NCBI GenBank assembly: GCA_900770185.1
Contig: CAAGJM010000027.1
Span: 62,001 to 126,000, forward strand
Direction: 5' to 3'
From: Clostridia bacterium
GTDB taxonomy: Bacteria > Bacillota > Clostridia > Christensenellales > Borkfalkiaceae
DNA length: 64,000 nucleotides
In this document: positions 51,681 to 59,366 of the stretch, piece by piece
Layout of the letters: each line of letters begins with the position of its first letter
How positions within the stretch are numbered: the stretch's first letter is position 1
The notes under the pieces: generated by a model
The model's database searches: none
What the model was told of the DNA's origin: nothing
Seen by the model: the letters and a program-made list of their open reading frames with translations, nothing else
Position numbers and translations under genes: made by a program

Positions 51681-51709
51681 AAAACGCCCCTTTGAAGGGG
51701 CGTTTTTTT
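51681..51709 (+). terminator. rpsT terminator
   Basis: AAAACGCCCC and its complement around a TTTGAA loop followed by seven T residues, 17 bases after the stop. Confidence 0.92.
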
Positions 51710-51745
51710 GCTACCGTTTTTTATGTTGTAAGTTATATAAGTATA

Positions 51746-51810
51746 TCCCGTCACACTGTTCTATTCACACTGTTCTATGCGGCACGCCGCATAGAACAGT
51801 GTGACGGGTA
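51746..51810. repeat. 40-bp perfect palindrome
   Basis: TCACACTGTTCTATGCGGC and its exact complement are separated by 2 bases (51765-51804). A partial extra copy of the left arm (CCCGTCACACTGTTCTAT) starts at 51747 and could pair with the same right arm. The centre TGCGGCACGCCGCA also occurs near 16706 and 26012. Confidence 0.85.
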
Positions 51811-51890
51811 GCCGTTTTTATAAAAGCGGAAGGAGCAAGCCCCTTCCCTACGTCAGGTTTGACGGCTCAGACAGAGTTCGCTTCCGCGTT

Positions 51891-51942
51891 TAACGTTGCG
51901 TTCGCTTCCGCGAGATATTTCGCTGCGCTCAATATGACAGAC
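51891..51942. repeat. Dispersed repeat copy
   Basis: A copy beginning CGCTTCCGCGAGATATTTCG and ending CTCAATATGACAG, of the same family as those near 16.8, 25.8 and 28.9 kb. The gap 51664-52199 contains no gene that I can see. Confidence 0.7.
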
Positions 51943-51960
51943 AAAAACTAACCGCTAACT

Positions 51961-51999
51961 AAAAAACCCCCGACTTTAAAAGTCGGGGGTTTTGTTTTT
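51961..51999. terminator. Bidirectional terminator
   Basis: AAACCCCCGACT and its complement around a TTAAA loop, with T-rich flanks on both strands. It may end transcripts from lysK (minus) and rpsT readthrough. Confidence 0.85.
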
Positions 52000-52005
52000 T
52001 ATTTA

Positions 52006-52210
52006 AAGCAGAATTTTTTAAGGTAAAAATTTGTGTTTCGTATTATTTGACGAGGAGGAAAATAATGCGATGAGTTAAATTTTTAGCACAAAAAAACTGC
52101 TTAGGCGAGGCAAACGCCCGAAACCGTACTTACTGTACGGAGAGAGGCGTTTAACAAAGCATAAGCAGAATTTTTTGCGATAAAAATTTGTGTTTCGTAT
52201 TATTTGACGA
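52006..52210. repeat. Palindromic element B with duplicated lysK 3' end
   Basis: A 48-bp sequence at 52163-52210, including the last codons and stop of the lysyl-tRNA synthetase gene, is repeated at 52006-52053 with 44 of 48 bases identical. Between and overlapping them is a palindrome (about 52077-52189) with arms AAATTTTTAGCAC.../...GCGATAAAAATTT and core CGAAACCGTACTTACTGTAC. The right arm of the palindrome is part of the duplicated segment. Confidence 0.85.
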
Positions 52211-54230
52211 CTGTTCCGCACGGCACCGTATCGTCAACGAAAATAAGTTTGCAACCGCAAGCGCTGTTAGTGGCGGCAAGCAACATACCGTTGCTGGTGA
52301 CGCCGGTTATGCGCGCGGGTTTAAGGTTTGCGATAACGATTATCTTTTTACCGACAAGCTCGTCAGCCTTATATTCGTTTTTAATGGAGGAAACTATTAC
52401 CCTTTCGCCGATACCGTCGTCAAGCGTAAGTTTATAGCAACTGTGCGACTTTCTGATTTCCTGGCATTTGACGATTTTGCAAACGCGAAGGTCGGTTTTT
52501 AAGAACTCGTCAACGTCGATTTCCGCTTTGACGGGCGCGACCGGGTCGGGTTCGCCGTAAACCTTTTCTTCTTTAACCTCGACCTTTTCTTCTACCTTGC
52601 CGAACGGCCCGAACTTCTCGTCTTCCGTCTCGGGGGCGGAGAAATCTAAAAGTTTAACATACTTATCGGGGTCGATTGCGTAAAGGAACAAATAAAGGCG
52701 CGGACCTTGCTCTTTATCGATTAAAAGTTTATAAACGTTGCGGAAAAATTTACTTTGGAAGGCACGCAAAGCCTTATCTTCCTTAGGTATTCCGCGGCGG
52801 TTCGACGGAATTGCGTAAAGTTCGCTCATAAGTTCGTCGAGCGTGTAGCCGCCTTTCAATAAATATTCGCGCAAGTCTTCGATTTCGCTCTTTTCAACGT
52901 CGTCAAGTTCGTTATACGCGGCAAAATTCCTGTACGTGCAAAGTTTGTTGACGTGTTCGGGCGCGCATTTTTCAAGCCAGAATTCAGCGCGCTCCAACCT
53001 GTCCTTAAAATCGTCGTACTTATAAGGCATGCCTATCTTTTCAAAGACGATTTCAAGCATTTTAACGTTAAAGTCTACCACCGAGCCGAGCTGAACTATC
53101 AAACTCATCGGAACGGGAACGATTTCGCGCCCCTCGACTTTCGTATATTCCATTACCCCTTGCGTAAACTCGTCCGCAGTGCCGTTTTTGACGGCGTCAT
53201 ACATTTTATCAAACTCGAAGTACTGACGCAAAATGCCGTCGTCCAGACAGAAGTTGAAGGCTTTTAACGGCTCGTTCCTCGAATAAAGCCACAACAAAAC
53301 TTCGGGTTGATAGAGTTTTAATAAAGTTGCGGGGGTTAAATTGAGACCGCTTGACCCCGACATTTTGCCCGCCTGCGCCTCGTTTGTGCTTATGCCGATA
53401 AATTCGTAGCCTTGAAAAACGGGCGGCTCGTATCCGAAAATTTTGGCGGAAACGTCTTTCGCGGTGTCGTAACTACCGTCTTTTGCGGCGTGGTCTTTCC
53501 CGCCCGGCTCGAAGTCAACGCCTTCGTACATCCAGCGCATCGGCCAGTCAACCTTCCAGGCAAGCTTACAGTTAAAGTCTGTTTTGAAGTCAAAAGTCCC
53601 TTTGTGACCGCACTTACACTCGTACTCGGCAACCGTTTCGGTATCGTCAAGCGATAAAATTTTAACGGTGTCGCGCTTGCAGCACGGGCAATAAATGCTG
53701 ACGGGATAATATGCGTCGCGCTCGCCCTCAACCTGCTCCTGCGTTCTGTGAGAGTCTAAAATATCGAAAATTTCTTTACGCTTTTTAAGCGCAAGCAAAA
53801 CGTAGTCGCGATATTTGCCGCTACGGTACATTTCCGCCTGATGGCGATAGTCCATATTTATGCCGAATTTTACGATAGATTCTTCAAATTCTTTTTCAAA
53901 ATAAACGGCGTAATTCTCGGCGTCGCTATCCTTAAAAGGGTTTATAACGTCAACGTACGGAAACCCTATATATTTTTCCATATCGTCGTTCACTTTCTGA
54001 ACGTTGACGGGGACTTTGCGGAGCCTGTCAAACTCGTCCCACGAGAACAAAAGCTTCGCTTTTTTACCCTTTTTTATAAGAGCTTTCACGACGAAGTAAC
54101 TAGTCGCGATATCGCGGAAGTTACCGATATGAATGGAGCCCGACGGACTTATGCCCGCCGCGCATACGTATTCTTCTTTATTAGGTTTTTTTGCAATGAT
54201 TTTATCTGCGATTTTCTCTGCCCAATGCAT
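52200..54230 (-). CDS. lysK: Class I lysyl-tRNA synthetase fused to Trbp111-like domain
   Basis: A 676-residue enzyme charging tRNA-Lys. The catalytic part is class I LysRS (archaeal type), not the usual bacterial class II: MHWAEKIADKI, GISPSGSIHIGNFRD (HIGH motif), LLFSWDEFDRLRKVP, GGKDHAAKDGSYD and the KMSKS-type AGKMSGSSG. Cysteine pairs CPCC and CKCG form a zinc-like insert. After an acidic/Lys linker (about 535-565) the C-terminal 110 residues (FLKTDLRVCKIVKCQEI, KIIVIANLKPARITGVTSNGM) match the Trbp111/EMAPII domain normally found in MetRS or PheRS beta. I know of no standard LysRS-I with this domain. It overlaps the next gene by start/stop. Confidence 0.9.
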   Translation of the reverse strand: MHWAEKIADKIIAKKPNKEEYVCAAGISPSGSIHIGNFRDIATSYFVVKALIKKGKKAKLLFSWDEFDRLRKVPVNVQKVNDDMEKYIGFPYVDVINPFKDSDAENYAVYFEKEFEESIVKFGINMDYRHQAEMYRSGKYRDYVLLALKKRKEIFDILDSHRTQEQVEGERDAYYPVSIYCPCCKRDTVKILSLDDTETVAEYECKCGHKGTFDFKTDFNCKLAWKVDWPMRWMYEGVDFEPGGKDHAAKDGSYDTAKDVSAKIFGYEPPVFQGYEFIGISTNEAQAGKMSGSSGLNLTPATLLKLYQPEVLLWLYSRNEPLKAFNFCLDDGILRQYFEFDKMYDAVKNGTADEFTQGVMEYTKVEGREIVPVPMSLIVQLGSVVDFNVKMLEIVFEKIGMPYKYDDFKDRLERAEFWLEKCAPEHVNKLCTYRNFAAYNELDDVEKSEIEDLREYLLKGGYTLDELMSELYAIPSNRRGIPKEDKALRAFQSKFFRNVYKLLIDKEQGPRLYLFLYAIDPDKYVKLLDFSAPETEDEKFGPFGKVEEKVEVKEEKVYGEPDPVAPVKAEIDVDEFLKTDLRVCKIVKCQEIRKSHSCYKLTLDDGIGERVIVSSIKNEYKADELVGKKIIVIANLKPARITGVTSNGMLLAATNSACGCKLIFVDDTVPCGTVVK

Positions 54231-54789
54231 TTCGATTCTCCTGTTTTTTTAAGTAAGCGGCTATAATTTCGTCAGCAACCTCGTCGGGCGTTTTGCCGTC
54301 AACCGAAACGACCAAATCGTAATTAGACATATCGGTTATATCGACGCCGTAAACGTTTTTATACCGTTCTCTTTCGCTTTCGCGCCGTTTTGCTATTTTT
54401 AAAAACGCCTCGTCAACGCTTGCGTACTGCTCCGTTTCGCGCTGAGCGTTGTAAACGCGCGCCGCAGCGGTCTTACCGTCGATTTTCATATACACGCTGA
54501 ACGCGCTCGGCACAAAGTGCCACGCCATGCGCGAATCGAACAAGTAGTTGCCGCTCAATTTTTCGTATTCTTTAAGTTTATCGTCCAAAATTTTATCGAA
54601 CTTGGGATGCGTTTCCATATACACGTTGAACGCGCCCGTATCCATACCCATTTCCGCCGCCATTTTGCGCTGAAGGGTTCCGATTGAAATTTTGTTTAAA
54701 TTAAGTTTTTCTGCCAAAATCGCCCCGACGGTCGATTTACCGCTGCCAAGGTCGCCCGCCAGAGAAATTTTATGATTCTTATCTCCCAT
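54202..54789 (-). CDS. Cytidylate-kinase-like P-loop protein
   Basis: A protein of about 195 residues. The N-terminus has a P-loop, ISLAGDLGSGKSTVGAILAE. LFDSRMAWHFVP and KIDGKTAAARVYNAQRE resemble the substrate and lid regions of archaeal-type (d)CMP kinases. It likely phosphorylates a nucleoside monophosphate, but the exact substrate is uncertain. The start could be ATG 54789 or a TTG at 54801; neither has a strong ribosome binding site. The 3' end overlaps lysK by 29 bp, so they are coupled. Confidence 0.75.
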   Translation of the reverse strand: MGDKNHKISLAGDLGSGKSTVGAILAEKLNLNKISIGTLQRKMAAEMGMDTGAFNVYMETHPKFDKILDDKLKEYEKLSGNYLFDSRMAWHFVPSAFSVYMKIDGKTAAARVYNAQRETEQYASVDEAFLKIAKRRESERERYKNVYGVDITDMSNYDLVVSVDGKTPDEVADEIIAAYLKKQENRNALGRENRR

Positions 54790-54872
54790 AAATTTTACCA
54801 AACTTGTATTCGTATTTTTAAAATGATACTATATATCAAGGCTTTTTGTCAAACTTTTAGGGGTTAAAAGAG

Positions 54873-55829
54873 TTATTTTACCGCGGAAACGACGAGTGAA
54901 GCCGCACCGACAATCCCGGCGGCATTGCCGAGTTTTGCGCAAACCACGTCTATAATCGGGGAGCCGGGATAGCCGTAACTGTAATTTTCGGCGTAGGCTT
55001 TAATTTTATCGGTTAAATAATCGCCTTCTTTACTGATGCCGCCGCCGATAATTATCGCTTCGGGACGGAAAATGTTCATATAATTAAGTATTCCTTCGGT
55101 AAGGTAGGAAACGTAACCGTCAACGACGACGTTGCCGCCCTCATCGCCCGACTTCGCCGCTTTAAAAGAAGTGATTCCGTTCACCTTTTCAATATCGCCG
55201 TCAACTAATTTCCACATGTAAGACGATTTGTTTTTAAGCATTTCTTCCTTCGTCTGACGGATAAGCGCGGTTGCCGAAGCGTACTGTTCGAAGCAGCCCT
55301 TTCTGCCGCACCCGCATAAAAGCCCGCCTTTAACGAGGCAGGTGTGACCGAGTTCCGCAGCCATTCCGAGAGGACTTTCGTACAACTTTTTATCGATAAC
55401 TATGCCGCCGCCCACGCCCGTGCCAACGGTTATCATAACCACGTTCGAATAATTCTTGGCAACGCCGAAATAAACTTCGCCCAACGTTGCGACGTCCGCG
55501 TCGTTCCCGACAAATACTTTCATACCGGTTAAATCGGACAATTGCTTGCAAAAGTCAACGTCTTTCCAACCGATATTCGGCGCGTAAATTACTTTGCCGA
55601 CGCGGGGGTTGACCGCGCCCGGAATACCTGCGCCTATCCCAGCGATTTCTTCCTTTTTAAAACCGCCCGAAGTTATCAGCTCGTCTACCGTTGCAGCCAT
55701 TTTTTTAATATGCTCGCTTGCGGGAACTTTTTCGGTCGCGAACACCGAAGATTTTACGATATTGCCGTCGGTGTCCACCACGCCGACTTTTATGGACATT
55801 CCTCCCACGTCTATTCCTATATAATACAT
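54873..55829 (-). CDS. glcK: ROK-family glucokinase
   Basis: A 318-residue sugar kinase converting glucose to glucose-6-phosphate. IGIDVGGMSIKVGVVD is the phosphate-1 motif, GNDADVATLGE and ITVGTGVGGGIVI follow, and the ROK zinc motif is LCGCGRKGCFEQYAS. IIIGGGISKEGD lies near the C-terminus. Ribosome binding site AAGGAG. It may process sugar imported by the MglBAC system elsewhere in the window, but it is not in that operon. Confidence 0.93.
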   Translation of the reverse strand: MYYIGIDVGGMSIKVGVVDTDGNIVKSSVFATEKVPASEHIKKMAATVDELITSGGFKKEEIAGIGAGIPGAVNPRVGKVIYAPNIGWKDVDFCKQLSDLTGMKVFVGNDADVATLGEVYFGVAKNYSNVVMITVGTGVGGGIVIDKKLYESPLGMAAELGHTCLVKGGLLCGCGRKGCFEQYASATALIRQTKEEMLKNKSSYMWKLVDGDIEKVNGITSFKAAKSGDEGGNVVVDGYVSYLTEGILNYMNIFRPEAIIIGGGISKEGDYLTDKIKAYAENYSYGYPGSPIIDVVCAKLGNAAGIVGAASLVVSAVK

Positions 55830-55852
55830 AATAATATTCTCCTTATCGGCGG

Positions 55853-56659
55853 TTATAAAACGCCGTTCATATATAATATGTCGGTTATTGCCTTTAAGTT
55901 GTTTTTAATTTTTTTGAAAGGCTTGAAAGCATAGTAATACGCAAGGTACGATAATTTGATTTTTTCGGGGTCGCCGCCGTCGACGTAATTTTTAAAGGTC
56001 GACAAAACGTACAAAAGCTCTTCTTTATCGTCGCTTGCGAGTTTGCTTTGGTTTATAGCAAGCCTGTCAAGCTCTATAAGCCGCGTGATTTTTAACGGAA
56101 GCGGAATTGTTTGCGCCGAAGATTCCGCCGCGGCGGATTTTGGCGGAAGAGCGTTTTCGTCGAATTCGGGCGCGGGTTGAGCGTTAGCGGGCGCACTTTC
56201 CGCCGCCCGTTCGTCACTAGTGAACCCGCCGTCCGCGCTGATCATTTTTTTAGCGACCTCTAAAACGGCGTTTTTAAACGGAATTAACAGTTTATTTGCA
56301 AAATTTTTGTAGGCAAGTTCGTAATTTTTGCCCGCATCCATATAATCTAAAAGGTCGGTCAGCTGAATGTTTTTATAATTTATTTCGTTAAGCAACAAGT
56401 ATACGAACGCGATAAGCGTAGCGTCGTCTTCGGGCGGGTTGAAAATTTTATTTTGCCCGTCGACTTCAAACGTTTTTACGAGCGCGTCGTATAAATCGAA
56501 CCCGTCGGTAAAATAGGCGAAAATATCGCTTAAAATTTTGGACGAATTTATTATCGCGATAAGGTCGAAAATTTTGGCGGAAGCGAACAGGTATCTGCTC
56601 GCCGCGATATCGTCAACCCCGTCTTTGAATTTTGTGATAGCGGTTTCTCTCGTCTTCAT
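55853..56659 (-). CDS. Uncharacterised helical protein
   Basis: A protein of about 268 residues starting at ATG 56659 (GGAGAA upstream). Two helical halves (about 1-150 and 195-268) are joined by an Ala/Pro/Glu-rich linker (about 152-190, e.g. AESAPANAQPAPEFDENALPP). No membrane segment or known motif is seen. It lies 23 bp before glcK on the same strand and divergent from the HPr-like gene. I do not recognise the family. Confidence 0.6.
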   Translation of the reverse strand: MKTRETAITKFKDGVDDIAASRYLFASAKIFDLIAIINSSKILSDIFAYFTDGFDLYDALVKTFEVDGQNKIFNPPEDDATLIAFVYLLLNEINYKNIQLTDLLDYMDAGKNYELAYKNFANKLLIPFKNAVLEVAKKMISADGGFTSDERAAESAPANAQPAPEFDENALPPKSAAAESSAQTIPLPLKITRLIELDRLAINQSKLASDDKEELLYVLSTFKNYVDGGDPEKIKLSYLAYYYAFKPFKKIKNNLKAITDILYMNGVL

Positions 56660-56773
56660 ATATTCTCCGTCGCCGCGCCTAAGCAACGTAAGCAAGCGGG
56701 CGCTATATACTGTATTTGCTTATATATGATAACACAATTTATAACTTCTATCAACAATTTTAAAATAAAACTC

Positions 56774-56802
56774 TTGATTTTTAGTTTGGTCTTATGTATA
56801 AT
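56774..56802 (+). promoter_or_regulatory. Promoter of the HPr-like gene
   Basis: TTGATT (56774-56779), a 17-base spacer and TATAAT (56797-56802). A hairpin CTAAAAGGCG-TT-CGCCTTTAG follows at 56814-56834 and ends at the AGGAGG ribosome binding site, so it could limit translation. Confidence 0.75.
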
Positions 56803-56845
56803 AATAAAAAATAAACTAAAAGGCGTTCGCCTTTAGGAGGTTATT

Positions 56846-57073
56846 ATGAAATCAATGCAAATTTCTCTTGAAAAAGCAAGCCAGGTTAAGGACTTCGTTC
56901 AGATAGTTCAGAAATATCCTTACGATATCGAACTTAAAAGCGAAAGATACATCGTTGACGCTAAATCCATTCTCGGCATTTTCAGCCTCGATTTAGCCCG
57001 CCCGCTTACCATCGAAATTCACAGCGACGATTGCGGCGACCTTTTGAAAGAACTTAAAGCGTTCGCTATTTAA
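56846..57073 (+). CDS. HPr-like protein lacking the phospho-histidine
   Basis: A 75-residue protein with the size and pattern of PTS phosphocarrier HPr (DAKSILGIFSLDLARPLTIEI resembles the Ser46 region and following strand; shown in part). The usual GLHARPA active-site histidine near residue 15 is replaced by LEKASQVKDFV, with no histidine. It therefore cannot work as an HPr phosphocarrier. The Ser in DAKSILG remains. Ribosome binding site AGGAGG. It is the first of three plus-strand genes. Confidence 0.75.
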   Translation: MKSMQISLEKASQVKDFVQIVQKYPYDIELKSERYIVDAKSILGIFSLDLARPLTIEIHSDDCGDLLKELKAFAI

Positions 57074-57102
57074 TCCGACGTTTTTGTTAAAGGCGGCATA
57101 CC

Positions 57103-57624
57103 ATGGCAAAAGGCGATTCGACCGTAAATAAGTTAATATTGTTGTTCGTCTTCGATAAAATGGAATGTCCGTTGCTCGAAAACACTCTGATAGATATCTG
57201 CTGTTCGTCAAACAGCTGGATATCTTATATGGACTGTAAACCCGCGCTTAACAAACTTATCGAAGAGAACTTCGTGTACAACGTGGCGGCGTACGGCGAC
57301 CCGCTTTACTCTATCACCCCCGAAGGGAGATATTGTTTAGCGGAGTTTTACGTGCAGATTCCGTCCTCGACGCGCGAATCTATTTCGGCGTTTATTAAGC
57401 AAAACAAACTTCGTTACAGAAAAAAGCAAGAAGTCAGCGCGGACTATTATATGAATAAAGATTCGACCTACACCGTCTATCTTAAAATTCACGACGTTGC
57501 GCGCCCGATGCTCGAACTCAAATTCAACGTAGCGAACAGACAAACCGCAAAAAATATTTATAAAAAATGGGAAGAAAAAGCCGCTAATTTATACGCGCTG
57601 ATTTACGATAATTTAGTGGACTGA
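57103..57624 (+). CDS. DUF4364 family protein
   Basis: A 173-residue protein with the plan of DUF4364: an N-terminal winged-helix-like region (VNKLILLFVFDKMECPLLEN, YMDCKPALNKLIEENFV, YSITPEGRYCLAEF, in parts) and a beta-rich C-terminal domain. The family is common in Clostridia and probably regulatory; no target is known to me. It lies 29 bp after the HPr-like gene. Confidence 0.8.
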   Translation: MAKGDSTVNKLILLFVFDKMECPLLENTLIDICCSSNSWISYMDCKPALNKLIEENFVYNVAAYGDPLYSITPEGRYCLAEFYVQIPSSTRESISAFIKQNKLRYRKKQEVSADYYMNKDSTYTVYLKIHDVARPMLELKFNVANRQTAKNIYKKWEEKAANLYALIYDNLVD

Positions 57625-57636
57625 AGGGGAAGTTTT

Positions 57637-57897
57637 ATGACGACTTATTTAACGAACGGCACTTGTTCGAGACAAATTATTTTTAACGTGAACGATTCGG
57701 GAGAAGTTGAAGACGTAAAGTTCATCGGCGGCTGCTCGGGAAATTTACAAGGGATAGCAAAACTTGTAAACCACCGCCCCGTAGACGAAGTTATCGAACT
57801 TTTGTCCGGCATAAAGTGCAGAAACAACACGTCCTGCCCCGACCAACTTGCAAAAGCCCTTATAAAATATAAGAACGAACACGAAAAAGGGGCTTAA
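57637..57897 (+). CDS. TSCPD-domain protein (TIGR03905-like)
   Basis: An 86-residue protein. NGTCSRQIIFNV, KFIGGCSGNLQGI and the terminal NTSCPDQLAKAL carry the cysteines that define the TSCPD family, related to a C-terminal domain of adenosylcobalamin-dependent ribonucleotide reductases. It may bind metal. The function is unknown. It follows the DUF4364 gene by 12 bp and is followed by a terminator. Confidence 0.88.
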   Translation: MTTYLTNGTCSRQIIFNVNDSGEVEDVKFIGGCSGNLQGIAKLVNHRPVDEVIELLSGIKCRNNTSCPDQLAKALIKYKNEHEKGA

Positions 57898-57910
57898 ATT
57901 AAAGAAAATT

Positions 57911-57940
57911 AAAACCGACGGCATAAGCCGTCGGTTTTTT
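57911..57940 (+). terminator. Terminator after TSCPD gene
   Basis: AAAACCGACGGC and its complement around an ATAA loop, followed by a T-run; 14 bases after the stop. Confidence 0.9.
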
Positions 57941-57981
57941 ACTACGCTGATAAGCGATGAAAATTAAAATTATAAAACGCT

Positions 57982-58947
57982 TTATAAATCGACTTTATTC
58001 AAAAGTTGCTCGTCGCCGGCGCGGAGTTCCTTCGGAACGTAAATTTCGTCGTACGTGATAAAGAACTTTTTAGAGTGAACCATATAGTAATCGACGAACT
58101 TGACCGCCGAAAAGGTAACCATAATTATGGGCGTGGTGACTATGCTTGCCACCCCTAACGACGCCTGCGCGAGAGCAGCCGAAACCGAGAAAGAAACGAT
58201 GCTTAAAACCATATACGAAAAAAACCTTTCTTTCGCATAATCTACCCTGTAACGGATAAAGTTTTCTTTAAAAGACTGAAACGCCGACTTCTTTTCGATT
58301 ATCATTATCGGGAGGGTTTGCCCCGCAAAGGTCTGACGAATGACGACGACCAGAATTATTAAGAATATCGCGAGAGGTATAACGAACACGCCGACGACTT
58401 TAAACATAAGGTACACTATAAGGTAAACCGTAAAAAACGCCACCGTGTGATACGCTAAAAGCGCAATCATTCTATAAAGGCCGTATCTTACGGATTCCGA
58501 AAGATGCTCGAACAAAGTGTAGAAAAAGGGCGCGTGGCGAAGGGTTTGCATGTGATCGTTCAACAAAACGCCGACGGTATAATCGAAGATGCCGAGAAGG
58601 AATTTAAAGACCTGAACAACCCCGACGATTCCGACCGCCGACCAGATAAACCCCGACATGCGCGCCTTCAATAAGTTTAGAAAAGCGTGGTATGCGGTAC
58701 GGACTTCGCTGACCGCTTCGGACGAATCGGAAACCATTTCCTGCACGTTAAAAAAGTCGAAAACGTTAAGCCTTAAAGCTTTAAATAAAGCTGAAATTTC
58801 GTCGCTTTTTAAAATCGGCAATATAGAAGCGCGACCGATGAAATATATAGCGGTGAAACAAATCGCATACACTATTGCGCGCGACAGTAAAGTTTTATAG
58901 CAAAGCGATTTATCCGCCAAGGTTATTCTGAAAGCCTTCCTTACCAT
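57982..58947 (-). CDS. Polytopic membrane protein
   Basis: A membrane protein of about 321 residues with six or so hydrophobic segments and a hydrophilic C-terminus (DEIYVPKELRAGDEQLLNK). The start is ATG 58947 (MVRKAFRITL) because AGAGGGG lies 5 bases upstream; an ATG at 58971 lies in a palindromic repeat. No transporter motif is evident. I do not recognise the family. It lies at the edge of the prophage segment but resembles a chromosomal gene. Confidence 0.65.
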   Translation of the reverse strand: MVRKAFRITLADKSLCYKTLLSRAIVYAICFTAIYFIGRASILPILKSDEISALFKALRLNVFDFFNVQEMVSDSSEAVSEVRTAYHAFLNLLKARMSGFIWSAVGIVGVVQVFKFLLGIFDYTVGVLLNDHMQTLRHAPFFYTLFEHLSESVRYGLYRMIALLAYHTVAFFTVYLIVYLMFKVVGVFVIPLAIFLIILVVVIRQTFAGQTLPIMIIEKKSAFQSFKENFIRYRVDYAKERFFSYMVLSIVSFSVSAALAQASLGVASIVTTPIIMVTFSAVKFVDYYMVHSKKFFITYDEIYVPKELRAGDEQLLNKVDL

Positions 58948-58961
58948 GCCTACCCCTCTTA

Positions 58962-59253
58962 GGGAAAACATTTCTTATCACTAATTACCTAAAAGGCGTC
59001 TTTTTAGCCCTTTTTCGCAATCGTTCGTTTGTAGTACGTTCAAGTACAACTGCTCTCACGCTTGCAAAAAATCATCTAAAAATGCGCTCTTTTAGGTGCG
59101 AAGCATTTTTGCGGAGAAGAAATCGTTGCTTGCAACTTGGTTTTTGCAAGGCAAACACCCGAAATTGTACTTGGCGTACTATGAGTGGTGTTTAACACGG
59201 CAAAAACCGATTTATGCCCGCAAAAATAATTAGTGATAAAGAGTGTTTTCCCT
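58962..59253. repeat. Double palindromic element C with outer inverted repeat
   Basis: A 26-bp inverted repeat (GGGAAAACA...CACTAATTA at 58962-58987 and its complement at 59228-59253) encloses two palindromic modules: 58988-59099 (core GTAGTACGTTCAAGTACAAC) and about 59100-59227 (core CGAAATTGTACTTGGCGTAC). The second module shares the pattern of elements A and B. The region 58948-59366 has no gene. Confidence 0.8.
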
Positions 59254-59366
59254 ATGTTATAAATATTTTAGCATACTCGCCCGCGTTTGACAAGCGTTTT
59301 TAATGCTTACGAATTTTACCCCGCTATAAGGCGATTATTAAGAATTTTCGCCCTACGGCGCTAACT

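Noticed and set aside
52200..54230. Methionyl-tRNA synthetase, suggested by the C-terminal Trbp111-like domain
   Set aside because: The catalytic motifs (PSGSIHIGN, SWDEFDRLRKVP, KMSGSSG) are those of class I LysRS, and the MetRS N-terminal pattern is absent.
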